Source of the DNA: Succinivibrio faecicola
GTDB taxonomy: Bacteria > Pseudomonadota > Gammaproteobacteria > Enterobacterales > Succinivibrionaceae
Assembly (NCBI RefSeq): GCF_019448115.1
Contig: NZ_JAGFNY010000013.1
Span: 1-49,799 of the forward strand
DNA: 49,799 nucleotides
Reading direction: 5' to 3'
Numbering within the stretch: the first letter of the stretch is position 1; every line of letters starts with the position of its first letter. The notes below the pieces were generated by a model. That model was not told where the DNA came from. It saw nothing but the letters and a program-made list of their open reading frames with translations, and did not search any database. Shown one piece after another: positions 26,027 to 35,788 of this stretch. The position numbers were made by a program, and so were the translations under genes.

Positions 26027-26856
26027 TATTTGATAACCTCTCGTGAAACGCTGCTTACAGTAGTGCCAGATGCTGGCTGTAAATCCCCGCCTCGGTAGTT
26101 TTCGTTATAGACACCTACAACTGATTTTCCTGCTCTTAAGCGATACTCTTTGTAAACTCCATGAACTACTAGAACACCCTTTTCTACGTGAGAGTTCACT
26201 AATGACTCACCGTCACTTGATACTCTGTAGATTGCAGGAAAATCCTTTTGAGAATTAAATCTGAAGTAGGTAAATTGACCGTTGTCATAGACAAGTGCTG
26301 GTGCCAGATCTAGTGAGCCTTCATCCTTGCCAAAATTCATGGTGTACTGATAGTTTCCTACAGGTCGTTCTTCTGCAACATTAGGATCAGTTCTTTCAAG
26401 CTCATCAGTTAACTTTTTGATGTGAGCTTTACGCTCTTTTAGCTTCGCCTCGTCTTCAGGATATTTATAGACAAGCTGATATGTTGCGGCTTTTTCGTCT
26501 GTAACCAGTTCAACATCAATTGAATAAGTGTGTTTATTGGTGACAATAACAATATTTGTTGTTGCTTCTTTATCTTTTGGCTTTAAAAAGAAGTGATTAT
26601 CTGCTGCAGCAAACTCCCATGCTGTAGAATAGCCAGAACCATAATTAGATACAGTTTCACCTGATGAAAAAGTAATGGTTGTTATGTAGCCATTAACTGC
26701 TTTAATCTTAGTTACATTGTGCTCTGAATAATTCACATACTGGATTCTGCTGTCTAACTTGCTCTTTGAAGGTGTGGCTAAAGCAAAAGCTTGTGAACTG
26801 AATAAAGCAGCTGATATTACCGCTGTTAAAAGTGATTTATAAAACATCTTAACCAC
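26026..26856 (-). CDS. virB9: VirB9 outer-membrane core protein
   Basis: 276 aa with a signal peptide (about residues 1-25, ending AFA) and the VirB9/TrbG/CagX pattern: RIQYVNYSEHNVTKIKAVNGY at the N-terminus and TYFRFNSQKDFPAIYRVSSDG near residue 195. It forms the outer membrane ring with VirB7 and VirB10. A start at the internal Met4 is equally possible. It follows virB8 by one base. Confidence 0.93.
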   Translation of the reverse strand: MVKMFYKSLLTAVISAALFSSQAFALATPSKSKLDSRIQYVNYSEHNVTKIKAVNGYITTITFSSGETVSNYGSGYSTAWEFAAADNHFFLKPKDKEATTNIVIVTNKHTYSIDVELVTDEKAATYQLVYKYPEDEAKLKERKAHIKKLTDELERTDPNVAEERPVGNYQYTMNFGKDEGSLDLAPALVYDNGQFTYFRFNSQKDFPAIYRVSSDGESLVNSHVEKGVLVVHGVYKEYRLRAGKSVVGVYNENYRGGDLQPASGTTVSSVSREVIK

Positions 26857-26857
26857 C

Positions 26858-27577
26858 TTAATTCAACTCAGGATCAACCTGATAAGAGAGAACTTTAAAA
26901 CCGAAAGGATTTACAAGTCTTGTAGCTTCGGAAGTGTCAAACTCTGGGTAGTAATCAAAGCTTATATTTGCTGTCCAATTATTGGTTCCAACAGTATGGC
27001 CATTGGCGTTGTTGAAAGTAGTTTTAGAAAATCGTACTGTAGCCACATTTTCTCTGCCACGATTTATTACTACACTCTTTACATTGACAACAATGCGGAA
27101 GTTATCTTTTAACTTGTCATCTAAAGGATCCTGCTTGCCTGTTTTCATGAACTGCTGGGCGTAAGTTTCATAGACAATAGGAATTGATAGCTGACGAACC
27201 TTTTCAATAAGATCATTTAGCATATTCCAGTCGTAAGACTCACGTGAAAGCACGAATGTATTGATCCAGTATTTATCCATCACTTCACTTACTGGAATAT
27301 CCTGAACATCAGCAATGTGCAAAATGTCTGTAAGACCAGTGCTCTTATCAACCTGAATAACATAAGGCTCGGTTGTTTTTAAAGGAAACAGACAGATAAT
27401 AGCGATAGATAAAGCAACAACAGCAAAGCTGACGATTTTGACAATAGTCCAGGCTTTACGCTCGCTAGCTTCAATCATTTCAATTCTAGAAACTTCCCAA
27501 TTTATTTCTTCAGAACGAGTCTTTACTGTATTGATTGCTGATGAAGCATTGTTTTTGCTTTTATTTAGAAAGTTCAC
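26858..27577 (-). CDS. virB8: VirB8 inner-membrane assembly factor
   Basis: 239 aa with one membrane helix (about residues 43-66) after a short cytoplasmic N-terminus, then the VirB8 periplasmic domain. Characteristic parts are SYDWNMLNDL, TVRFSKTTFNNANG and WTANISFDYYPE. It nucleates assembly of the secretion channel. The gene overlaps the end of the small virB7 lipoprotein gene by 17 bases. Confidence 0.93.
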   Translation of the reverse strand: MNFLNKSKNNASSAINTVKTRSEEINWEVSRIEMIEASERKAWTIVKIVSFAVVALSIAIICLFPLKTTEPYVIQVDKSTGLTDILHIADVQDIPVSEVMDKYWINTFVLSRESYDWNMLNDLIEKVRQLSIPIVYETYAQQFMKTGKQDPLDDKLKDNFRIVVNVKSVVINRGRENVATVRFSKTTFNNANGHTVGTNNWTANISFDYYPEFDTSEATRLVNPFGFKVLSYQVDPELN

Positions 27578-27788
27578 CTTCTATCTCCTCTAAATTGATT
27601 TCATAATTGTTATTCTTCTGAGCTTTTAGTTCTTCCTTTCTGAGTTTTACAAGAAGATCCAAATCTGCATGAGGATTTATTACAATCTTTTCGCCTTCTG
27701 GCTGAGTTGGCTTTGGTGGCGTAGCACAACCAGCAACTAACATCAAACCTGAACACATAAGTCCACACATACACTTTAAATTTGTCAT
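27561..27788 (-). CDS. virB7: VirB7-like small lipoprotein
   Basis: 75 aa. Signal sequence with lipobox LVAGC (Cys21) followed by a Pro-rich stretch (ATPPKPTQPEGEK) and a charged helix. Its place between virB6 and virB8, its size and its lipid anchor fit VirB7, which stabilises VirB9 in the outer membrane. The sequence is too short for firmer support. Confidence 0.75.
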   Translation of the reverse strand: MTNLKCMCGLMCSGLMLVAGCATPPKPTQPEGEKIVINPHADLDLLVKLRKEELKAQKNNNYEINLEEIEGELSK

Positions 27789-27791
27789 TTT

Positions 27792-28916
27792 TTATTTACT
27801 TCCAATTTGTTGAAGAGAGCGATTAATTCTATTTTGCATTCCGCCTTTTAATGCAGCCATTCCAATCTGAGCAGCAAAAGAAGCTCCTCCTGTAGCAACT
27901 CCAGTTGCTAATTTTGCTATTCCAGAAGCTGATGTTAATGACGAACCTGCAGCCCCCATTGCTTCCTTTCCTATTCCGCCCATTAATTTTCCAGCAGCCA
28001 TAGTTGAACCAGCCCTATTCATAGCTCCAGCAAAACTTCCCATTGCACTTGAAGATCCACTAAATGCCAATTGCGCACCGCCAACCATTGAAGATGAAAT
28101 TTGAGGAATTTTAGATATCAGAGATGCTGCAGAAACAATAACTATAACCAAGGTTAAAAAGTTTTCTAATAAAGGCATCCATGAGTCACCTGCTGACTGA
28201 TTAACAGATGACCAAGTTGGTAGCATTCCGTTTACAACAGAACATACAAGCATTAAAAAAGCACTAAATAAGATTTTTGTAAAAGCTAAGCCCAAACATA
28301 CCTTTAACCAACCATCGAACCAAGACTTTGTGAGAGGAAAAAATAGAAAACCTGCGAATAAAGGGCCAAAACCACACACTACTGCAAGACTAATAGTTGT
28401 GATCAATAGAACTCCGAAAGCAGAACAAGTCAAAAATAGACTTGCAAGAACAAAGATTACACCTAGTAGGCCCATCACGATCATCTTGCCTAGACTGAAA
28501 TGTTTTACGCATTCATAATATTTCTCTTCAATTTTAAAAAGTTCAACCCACAGCTTATCGATTGCGTTCCATGAGGAATCTGGAGTACCAGGCATAGCAT
28601 TTAAAATCAGATGTTCAGAAGCATCAAGAAAATCCCAACTGTAGTTGATAAAGTTACCTGTGTTTAAAAAAATATAAGCAATCAACGCAACTTTAAAGCC
28701 ATGGATCAGAATCTCCATGATCGGATCTTGTGATCTTCCTGTCATGGCTAAATAGCCTTTTAAAACAAAATAAAGAGTTAATCCTACTATCAGAATAGGA
28801 GTAATCGTTGGTATAAGATTACTTGAAAATTGGTCTGTAAAATTTTGTATTGGAGCCTTAATAATATCGTCTCCAACATACTCAAAAAAACCTCTAGAAC
28901 CTACACTTACTGCCAT
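27792..28916 (-). CDS. virB6: VirB6 polytopic inner-membrane channel component
   Basis: 374 aa with at least six hydrophobic segments between residues 35 and 270, and a Gly/Ala/Ser/Met-rich C-terminal tail (about 275-374). Topology and position match VirB6/TrbL. It contributes to the inner membrane passage of DNA and protein. It starts 12 bases after virB5. Confidence 0.9.
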   Translation of the reverse strand: MAVSVGSRGFFEYVGDDIIKAPIQNFTDQFSSNLIPTITPILIVGLTLYFVLKGYLAMTGRSQDPIMEILIHGFKVALIAYIFLNTGNFINYSWDFLDASEHLILNAMPGTPDSSWNAIDKLWVELFKIEEKYYECVKHFSLGKMIVMGLLGVIFVLASLFLTCSAFGVLLITTISLAVVCGFGPLFAGFLFFPLTKSWFDGWLKVCLGLAFTKILFSAFLMLVCSVVNGMLPTWSSVNQSAGDSWMPLLENFLTLVIVIVSAASLISKIPQISSSMVGGAQLAFSGSSSAMGSFAGAMNRAGSTMAAGKLMGGIGKEAMGAAGSSLTSASGIAKLATGVATGGASFAAQIGMAALKGGMQNRINRSLQQIGSK

Positions 28917-28928
28917 GACTCGCTCCTT

Positions 28929-29681
28929 TTAGTATCCAAAGTGAACGTCTTCAATCTGCTGTTCAGTGGCTCCAGCAAAAAATGCATTTTCTATGGCTTC
29001 CTTTTCTGCTTCCTCTTGTCTAATTAAATTATCAAAATGCTCTCTTGCCATGCGAGCTTCATTAAAACGAGTCTGAAATTTCTGGTTTACATAATTAAGA
29101 GCAGCAGTAGCATCAGCAATGTCTTTTGCTGTTTGTGCACTAGAAGCTTTGTTGTATGCTTGACGACCTTCCTGAATCAGATCCTGCATATTTGTGTACA
29201 GCTTTACAGGAATGTTATCTACATTGGCTTTTAAAACGGCTATTTTGTTGCAATTTGACTTCATGTCATCTGTGGCAAGAGATGGGCACTGCTTTGCATA
29301 GTGTTCTTTAAACTTCATGCCATTAGAGTCAAGAGATGCATCAGTCTTAAAATAATCGCTGTTGGAAATATCCATAATTTTGCGATATTCGTTATCCCAT
29401 ACAGAATCAACAATTGAGATCAGTGAGCCAACCTTATTTATGCCTTCGATGGCATTATTAACATTTTTCAGCTCATTCACTGTGTTCTGCATTTCTTTGT
29501 ACTGATTTTCTAAAGTCTTATACTGCTTTAATGCCTGATTAAACTCTTCGATATACTGAGTTAAATTTTGAGTCAAATTAGCAATATCGACTGTAGGAAT
29601 ACCAGATGCAAAAGCTGAAGTAGAAATCATCGATACAGCAACTGCTAACGCTGACAACTGCAAACTAACCTTCATGAACAC
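28929..29681 (-). CDS. virB5: VirB5 minor pilus protein
   Basis: 250 aa with a signal peptide (about 1-25, AFA) and long helices (NLTQNLTQYIEEFNQALKQY near residues 35-54, then a coiled coil near 190-230). This is typical of VirB5, the pilus-tip adhesin. The start overlaps the end of virB4 by 17 bases, so the two are coupled. Confidence 0.88.
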   Translation of the reverse strand: MFMKVSLQLSALAVAVSMISTSAFASGIPTVDIANLTQNLTQYIEEFNQALKQYKTLENQYKEMQNTVNELKNVNNAIEGINKVGSLISIVDSVWDNEYRKIMDISNSDYFKTDASLDSNGMKFKEHYAKQCPSLATDDMKSNCNKIAVLKANVDNIPVKLYTNMQDLIQEGRQAYNKASSAQTAKDIADATAALNYVNQKFQTRFNEARMAREHFDNLIRQEEAEKEAIENAFFAGATEQQIEDVHFGY

Positions 29682-32193
29682 ACTCCTCTAAATAGTGAGA
29701 GAGCCATAATTCAGGCTCTGTGCCATATCTTTGTTGTATTTGTTTTACTGTTTTTGAATCATTTTTTATCTGCTGGAACAGATTGAGCCATTTATCTGGA
29801 TTGTCCCCAACAAGAGCTCTTAGCTGCTCAATCAGATTGATGTTATCCGTAGAGCCTGATAGCACCCTTAAAGGCTCTTTAGCCCACCCCAAATCAAGCT
29901 TACAGATTGCACTTCGTGAGCCTTGCTTAATTAGCATCATTCTTGAGTCTTCTTTTAAGCCCTGGATCCACATAAATTCAGCTTCAGAGACCTTAAAGCC
30001 CTCGATGTACTCCTTTTTATCTGCCTTTGGATTTGGTAAAAAGATTTGAGTTGCAGACTGCTCAATAACAGCCTTTGCAATTTCAGAATTAAGCACGTCA
30101 GATGGTGACTGTGTTGCAAACACGCCAAAGCCGTTCTGTTTACGCATTGTTTTCAACTTATCAAAGGCAAAAGTTCTAAAAGCTTCATCAAGCAACCACT
30201 TCCAGAACTCATCCATCACAAAGATGAATCTTCTGCCGTCAATTACTTGATCCATGCGCTTTAATAGATAAAAAGCTATAGGAGTGCGAACTGCTTTATT
30301 GTCTAAGAATGCAGTACCATCTATTCCATAATTTGGATAAGCATCAAAGTCAAGTAAGTCTTTTTCATTGTCAAAAACCCAACCAAGATCGCCGCCTTCG
30401 CACCACTTTTTAAGTCGTACTGAAAGAGAGTTTTGTCTTTCTTCACGAGTAAGACCATCAGTTAAGTTCTGAGGAATTAATCCCAATCGTCTTAGCTGTA
30501 CAGGCATTCCCATAACAGTTTCTACAGCGTGTTGGATCTGCTGTTCTTCTGCAGCGGTGATTGGCATCCCATCCATTGATAACAACAACTTAACAAATGA
30601 AATTAAAAACTGAATATTTGACTTATTTGCTTCCATCTGAAAAGGATTAAAGCCAGTTGGTCTGCCGTTTTCTACAGTTAAATACCCACCATGCAGTGCA
30701 CGAATTGCAATTTCGGCACCACGATCTTTATCAAAATAGACTGTAGTCATCTTTTGTGTTGGCGTTCTGTACTTCTGTGCCATTGACAGCAAGAAGTTCA
30801 TTAAAACAGTCTTACCAGATCCTGATGTACCTATGATTGTGGTATGAGCTAGAGTCTTTTTATCAAAAGAATCTTCGCCTATAGGACTTGTATGAAAGTT
30901 AAAGTAATAAGGCTGATTAGATGGAGTCTGCAACAGTGCTAGTGCTTCACCCCAAGGATTACCTTCTCTCTTACCTGAGATGAAATTGTGTAGTGGAGCT
31001 AACTGAGCAAAGTTAACTGAAGTAATTTTGGCTAAACGAGGTCGTAAGGCTAAGTTACAAGGTAACTGTGAGAAAAATGCTGCAGGTAGAGCCAATGTAC
31101 TTAGGAAGGTTAAAAAACCTTCATCCTGAAGTTTCTTAGCAGCATCTGCTGTATTCTGTTTTACTTCCTGATAAGAATCAGCAAATAAAGTTAAAGAGTA
31201 GCTATACTCTCCGATGGAGAAATCACCGTTGACAACACCATCAATAGCAGCTGACATTGCCTGAATCTGTGAAACACCTGCATCTTCAGATGAAAGTAGC
31301 TGTTTTTGCTGTAACTCTAGGAAATGCTGACCATCATATTTTGATAAGAAGCAGAAAGTCTGAGTTTCAATAAAGATGTAAGGCTTCTTTACAGCATTAA
31401 CATCAGGATATAAAAGGCCGTCTAAAATGCCTGAATAGCTGCTCTGAGCGTAATCCTTAAACTCTAAAGCCTGCACAAACTTATGGCCATTTGCACTTTG
31501 AATTTCCAAGAAATCTGAGCCTGAAAAGATAGCTTCTGGCATCAATGCTTCATATAAAGGACATTTTGGAATTACAACTTCCTGCCATACACCAGTAACA
31601 AGAAAATTATAAAAAGCTAACTGAGAGGAATACTCTTTATTATTCTTCTTGTATTCGCCTAATCTTTTTGGTGAAAAAGAGCTTAATGAACGCTCTACAT
31701 TTTCAGCAATCTTGTTAAAGACTTCTAATCTTGCTAAAAGCTCCTGCTTGATAACTTCTGCTGTACGCTTCCTTTTCTTTAATGATTTTCTCTTTTCAAT
31801 AACAGTAAAATACAACTCAGTTGACATGAGGGACTCATGTCCTATCTTTTTGTTATAAGCTTTTGATAGATTATGAGCAAAGCCTGCTTCTTCACAAGCA
31901 GACAGTTCATCAGTCATAGGTCTTCTTAATCTGTGAATCTGTACTGCAAGAGCAGTCTTACTTGAAGCAAGTGAACGATAAAGAATATTCAGTGAATTGA
32001 TAGCACCATCTAAAGTGATGTCTTCACTGGTCTCAAATGCCATGCCCTGAATCTTCCAGGTTGTCACTAATTCACCATCTCTGCCGATGACGACAGAAGG
32101 TGCAATTACAGATGACAAATTGATAAATTTTCCTACGCTCTTAGCAGACTGCATCAGGCGTACTCTGTTTTCTAATAATTCTTGTTGTTGCAT
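29665..32193 (-). CDS. virB4: VirB4 ATPase
   Basis: 842 aa, normal length. Walker A is GTSGSGKT near residue 450, Walker B FIFVMDEFWKWL near 655, and the arginine-finger/C-terminal blocks KLKTMRKQNGFGVFATQSP and VIEQSATQIFLPNP are present. This is the largest ATPase of the channel, driving pilus biogenesis and transfer. It starts next to the virB3 stop. Confidence 0.95.
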   Translation of the reverse strand: MQQQELLENRVRLMQSAKSVGKFINLSSVIAPSVVIGRDGELVTTWKIQGMAFETSEDITLDGAINSLNILYRSLASSKTALAVQIHRLRRPMTDELSACEEAGFAHNLSKAYNKKIGHESLMSTELYFTVIEKRKSLKKRKRTAEVIKQELLARLEVFNKIAENVERSLSSFSPKRLGEYKKNNKEYSSQLAFYNFLVTGVWQEVVIPKCPLYEALMPEAIFSGSDFLEIQSANGHKFVQALEFKDYAQSSYSGILDGLLYPDVNAVKKPYIFIETQTFCFLSKYDGQHFLELQQKQLLSSEDAGVSQIQAMSAAIDGVVNGDFSIGEYSYSLTLFADSYQEVKQNTADAAKKLQDEGFLTFLSTLALPAAFFSQLPCNLALRPRLAKITSVNFAQLAPLHNFISGKREGNPWGEALALLQTPSNQPYYFNFHTSPIGEDSFDKKTLAHTTIIGTSGSGKTVLMNFLLSMAQKYRTPTQKMTTVYFDKDRGAEIAIRALHGGYLTVENGRPTGFNPFQMEANKSNIQFLISFVKLLLSMDGMPITAAEEQQIQHAVETVMGMPVQLRRLGLIPQNLTDGLTREERQNSLSVRLKKWCEGGDLGWVFDNEKDLLDFDAYPNYGIDGTAFLDNKAVRTPIAFYLLKRMDQVIDGRRFIFVMDEFWKWLLDEAFRTFAFDKLKTMRKQNGFGVFATQSPSDVLNSEIAKAVIEQSATQIFLPNPKADKKEYIEGFKVSEAEFMWIQGLKEDSRMMLIKQGSRSAICKLDLGWAKEPLRVLSGSTDNINLIEQLRALVGDNPDKWLNLFQQIKNDSKTVKQIQQRYGTEPELWLSHYLEECVHEG

Positions 32194-32523
32194 TTATTTT
32201 CTCTTAGTGTCTTTTTTATAAGTTGCTGGAAATAAAGCGTTATAACCAGTAAATAGCCTGTTACTGCCAAGAAAATTTATTCTGTACGACAGCCAAAGTT
32301 GTAGAAATCTCTGATCATCATCTTTAGCAATTTTGTGCATGATCCATAGGATCGGAATAAGGGAGAACACCAGTGGGAGCCATATAACAAGACTTGCAAT
32401 AAGAATGCCTCCAGCCACGAACACAAATGGTGTAAGAGGTATTCCTAAAACACAAGGAGGTCTGGTTGCACCTTTGAAGATAGGAGCATTATTTAGCATG
32501 TACTTGTTTTCTTGATCTGACAT
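32194..32523 (-). CDS. virB3: VirB3 inner-membrane protein
   Basis: 109 aa with the VirB3/TrbD pattern: IFKGATRPPCVLGIPLTPF near the N-terminus, then two hydrophobic helices (about 33-66). It associates with VirB4. Position between virB2 and virB4 confirms the assignment. Confidence 0.9.
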   Translation of the reverse strand: MSDQENKYMLNNAPIFKGATRPPCVLGIPLTPFVFVAGGILIASLVIWLPLVFSLIPILWIMHKIAKDDDQRFLQLWLSYRINFLGSNRLFTGYNALFPATYKKDTKRK

Positions 32524-32541
32524 CGATGCTCTCCCCTACTT

Positions 32542-32826
32542 TTAGTTAACTAACAGAGCACCAAAGTAAGCTGCACAACCAACGATAATGCCGCCGATTA
32601 AAGGACCTGCAACGTTACGTAATGATTCTCCCTGGAAGGCAATTTTGAAACCTGCCCAACAGATAGCACCAGTAGCAACTACAACACCGCAGGCCTGAAC
32701 CACATCTAAAATAGACTGAAGTTTTGATTTAACATCTGTAGCACCTGCAGCAACAGCCTGATCAAGCACACATAGACCTACAATCAGAGAACACAAACCA
32801 AGATTTTTAACTAACTTTATATTCAT
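32542..32826 (-). CDS. virB2: VirB2 pilin
   Basis: 94 aa with a long cleavable leader (about residues 1-27, ending AVAAGA) and two hydrophobic helices (about 43-63 and 70-92) separated by a short basic loop. This is the major pilus subunit of the system. It follows virB1 by 12 bases. Confidence 0.9.
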   Translation of the reverse strand: MNIKLVKNLGLCSLIVGLCVLDQAVAAGATDVKSKLQSILDVVQACGVVVATGAICWAGFKIAFQGESLRNVAGPLIGGIIVGCAAYFGALLVN

Positions 32827-32838
32827 ATTATTTTCCTG

Positions 32839-33540
32839 TTAAAAAATGAGACCTGACGGAGCTGAATTTGAGCTGATCAGGCTACCTGTTACATGATCAG
32901 AATTGATCACGATTGATTCAGATCCTGCAGATGTTGCAGGACTGTTATTCAATTCTTTTTTTGCTTCTTTTATTGAAGGAATTCTGACAGAAGTGTATTT
33001 ATCAGAATTGGCAATCACTTTTTGAACGTACCCTTTATATCCAGTTTTTTCATTACCAGAGTAGTAGCAAGAAAGAGCATCACCTAACTGCTTTCCTTGA
33101 GATTTATCTTTTCCCTTAGCTCTAACGAAACAGTCTTTTAGGATGTATTGAGTAGCTTTTAAATTTTCACAAGGATCAAACATCTCTTCTGCGGTAACAC
33201 CAAGAGTTTTGAAATTCTTAACGTTAATCTGGCCAAGACCAAGGGAATAATTTGCACCTGTAGCATCTAGTTTTTTTACAAGAGAAAGGGCTTCAGAAAT
33301 AGATTGAGGCTGAGAAACTTTCTGACCGACAACAGCGACAGCATAAGGGTTCATGCTACTTTCTGTCAGAACAAGGGCGTGAAGAGTGTCTTTAGCAACA
33401 TCTGGAGCACACTTTGAAGCTAAAACATCAAAGTTATCTGCGGAGCTTTCAGCAGATGCACTTAGGGAAACTCCAATTAAGGAAAAAACAAAGAATTTAA
33501 GAGTCCTTTTTAGAGTTGCTGTGCTGCTTTTTAGCCTTAT
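32839..33540 (-). CDS. virB1: VirB1 lytic transglycosylase without a standard start codon
   Basis: The reading frame for a full VirB1 runs from 33540: a signal peptide (basic RLKSSTATLKR, hydrophobic FFVFSLIGVSLSASA), then CAPDVAKDTLHALVLTESSM with the catalytic Glu, then NPYAVAVVG and YSLGLGQINVKN. The first ATG, at 33354, comes just after the catalytic Glu and would give a dead enzyme. At the natural start position the codon is ATA (33538-33540), preceded by TTAGAG. I propose an AUA or other rare start, or a start lost by ATG to ATA mutation. The enzyme cuts peptidoglycan for channel assembly. Confidence 0.75.
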   Translation of the reverse strand: MRLKSSTATLKRTLKFFVFSLIGVSLSASAESSADNFDVLASKCAPDVAKDTLHALVLTESSMNPYAVAVVGQKVSQPQSISEALSLVKKLDATGANYSLGLGQINVKNFKTLGVTAEEMFDPCENLKATQYILKDCFVRAKGKDKSQGKQLGDALSCYYSGNEKTGYKGYVQKVIANSDKYTSVRIPSIKEAKKELNNSPATSAGSESIVINSDHVTGSLISSNSAPSGLIF

Positions 33541-33730
33541 GCTGTTCTCTAATTGAGAATATTAAATCTTTATCTTTCAACAGGTTATTTTTTAAAAGAG
33601 AAATATAGCATAAAAAAAGACACTTAAAAACACTTAATTTTTAGTTAAAAAATTTGCCAACTCCTTATTTTAGAAAGTTAAAAACAAATTTAGCAAACTT
33701 AAAAAAAGACATAAAAAGGACAAAAAAAAT
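33541..33730. promoter_or_regulatory. Divergent control region of the virB and cargo operons
   Basis: This 190-base A/T-rich spacer has two CACTTAA repeats 10 bases apart (33621-33627 and 33631-33637). On the minus strand TTGGCA is followed 17 bases later by TTAAGT. AAAAGGAC precedes the plus-strand gene. The face-of-helix spacing of the repeats suggests a regulator site. Confidence 0.45.
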
Positions 33731-33958
33731 ATGACAGAACAAATTAACAGAAGCGTAGCTGCTGCTATAAGCAACAATGTTCTAGCTGACAGATTAAATA
33801 GAAGGATCCAGCAGCTTGCAGAAACTGCTCCTGAATTATTCATAACAAGAGAGGAAGCTGAAGCTGTCGGCTACTCTGATAACGATGTTAGGTCTCAGCA
33901 GGAGATAGCAGAAGAAGATGCAGAGGCAGAATTACTCTTAGCTGCTGAAGAGGTTTAA
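33731..33958 (+). CDS. Small acidic 75-aa protein preceding ardC
   Basis: An acidic helical protein (ending AEEDAEAELLLAAEEV). No recognised family. A ribosome site (AAAGGAC) lies upstream, and its stop is 4 bases before the ArdC-like gene. Small size, acidity and coupling suggest a partner of the ArdC-like protein; the exact role is unknown. Confidence 0.6.
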   Translation: MTEQINRSVAAAISNNVLADRLNRRIQQLAETAPELFITREEAEAVGYSDNDVRSQQEIAEEDAEAELLLAAEEV

Positions 33959-33962
33959 TCTC

Positions 33963-35771
33963 ATGGCTTACAATAAGAAAAACTTTCAGAAGAAAGATCA
34001 TTACACTGACACTGCAAAAGAAATAGCAGATGTCTTTATCAAAGCACTTGAAGAGGAAACTCTTCCTTGGAGATCTGGCTTTGATAAGTTCAGCTACATT
34101 AAACCTTTCAATCCTGCATCTGGAACAGTATATAGGGGCATGAACTCATTTAACTTTGCACTTCAAAGTTACATGAGAGGCTATACAGATCCTCGCTTTA
34201 TGACAATGGCTCAGGCTAATGAGCTCGGAGGTAAAGTCAAAAAAGGCGAGCACTGCATCTGGGGTTTCAATTTCAAGCCTACTCAAGTTGTAGTTAAGGA
34301 TGAAGAAGGTAATCCAATTCTTGACGAAAATGGGCTGAAACAATACGAAGAAAAAATGTTTCCTAAGCCTTTTATGGTTTTTAATGTCGAACAGTTTGAA
34401 GGTTTAAATCTACCTAAATTACCAGAAGTTGAACAGCCAGATCATAAATGGTCGCCAAATGAAAAAGCAGAAAACATTCTTGTAGCATCAAAAGCTGACA
34501 TCAAAAATGAATTAACCTGTCAAACACCATGCTACAGACCTGCAACAGATTCAATTGAGCTACCATTAAAAACACAATATAAAGATCCAACTGATTATTA
34601 TGCAACAGCTCTGCATGAACTTGGGCATTGGACTGGTCATAAATCTAGATTAGACAGACCATTGACAGGAAAATTTGGCTCTCCTGGATATGCCAGAGAA
34701 GAACTAAGAGCTGAAATTGCAAGTGCCATGCTCTGTATGCAGTTAGGCATTGAGCCTAAAATTGCTGATAACCATAAAGCATATATAAAAAGCTGGGTCG
34801 AAGTTTTAAAGAAAGAGCCAAAGGAAATTCTTAAAGCAGCAAGTGATGCAGAAAAAATCTCTGACTTTATCATGAGCTTTGATCCTGAATACATTAAAGC
34901 TAAGGAAGCATGTCAGGCACAAAAACTTTTAACTGATTCAGAGCCTATCACACAACAGAACCTTGATACAGCTATAACTGATGCTAAGGCATTGACTGAA
35001 CAAAGAGAAAATTCCGATCTGATTAAGCAGTTAAGTTCTGATTTAGAAGATGTTGCTAAAGATTATAAGGAAATCTACAGTCAGGGAAAAGAACAAGGCT
35101 ATTTCAAAAATTTAGATTTTGATACTTTTGAAAAAATCTACAGCAAAATTATTGTTCCAGAAGGAAACTCAAAAACTAGAGAAGAGCGTGAAGAGTGGTC
35201 TGTAGAACGTCTTGTTGATGCTATTGCTAATGATCCAAAAACTTTAAGCCAGACTCTAAAGGGAGAAATGCCTCCTATGGCATATCTTCATTGGTCTGAA
35301 AGTGGAAAATTAAACAAATCCTTTGGTAAAAACAGGTTTCTTCCATTAAATAAAGCAAATGAAGTAGTTCAAGAAATGAACAATAACTATCCTCTTGATA
35401 GTGGTTATGACAAATCAAAGTTTTCAGTTCTTTACTTCAAAAAGGATGACTCTGGCATCGGATTTAAAGATGAAAGCTATGAGCATTTTAGATATGACTT
35501 AGGAAGTGAACCTGCAAATTCCGATCTTTCAACTCACATCAAGGATTACATTGATAGCATTTTGAAGGGGGAGGAAGACTATATGTACACTTCTGAGTAC
35601 TCTCAACAAAAAGAACTAAAAGAAAGAAAAGCTTTTTTTGCTGATTACAAAGAGCATATTGTTCCTGTTTTTGAGAAATATTCTGCTCCTGTACCTGCAA
35701 CAGAAGCTGAAAAAACTACTGGCACTCAATCAATTTTCACTGCACATAAATCAGCTGATATAGAACGATAA
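33963..35771 (+). CDS. ardC: ArdC-like antirestriction protein, extended, with ADIER tag
   Basis: 602 aa. The N-terminal half is ArdC-like: an ssDNA-binding domain (LEEETLPWRSGF, PFNPASGTVYRGMNSF, MTMAQANELGGKVKKGEH) and a zincin protease-like domain with HELGH near residues 218-222. The C-terminal half, about 290 aa, is an extra region of unknown fold. It ends with AHKSADIER. ArdC of plasmid pSa is known to bind ssDNA and to pass into the recipient with the DNA, protecting it from restriction, so a transfer tag makes sense here. It leads a four-gene operon. Confidence 0.88.
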   Translation: MAYNKKNFQKKDHYTDTAKEIADVFIKALEEETLPWRSGFDKFSYIKPFNPASGTVYRGMNSFNFALQSYMRGYTDPRFMTMAQANELGGKVKKGEHCIWGFNFKPTQVVVKDEEGNPILDENGLKQYEEKMFPKPFMVFNVEQFEGLNLPKLPEVEQPDHKWSPNEKAENILVASKADIKNELTCQTPCYRPATDSIELPLKTQYKDPTDYYATALHELGHWTGHKSRLDRPLTGKFGSPGYAREELRAEIASAMLCMQLGIEPKIADNHKAYIKSWVEVLKKEPKEILKAASDAEKISDFIMSFDPEYIKAKEACQAQKLLTDSEPITQQNLDTAITDAKALTEQRENSDLIKQLSSDLEDVAKDYKEIYSQGKEQGYFKNLDFDTFEKIYSKIIVPEGNSKTREEREEWSVERLVDAIANDPKTLSQTLKGEMPPMAYLHWSESGKLNKSFGKNRFLPLNKANEVVQEMNNNYPLDSGYDKSKFSVLYFKKDDSGIGFKDESYEHFRYDLGSEPANSDLSTHIKDYIDSILKGEEDYMYTSEYSQQKELKERKAFFADYKEHIVPVFEKYSAPVPATEAEKTTGTQSIFTAHKSADIER

Positions 35772-35788
35772 AGATAAAGGAGTAAAAA

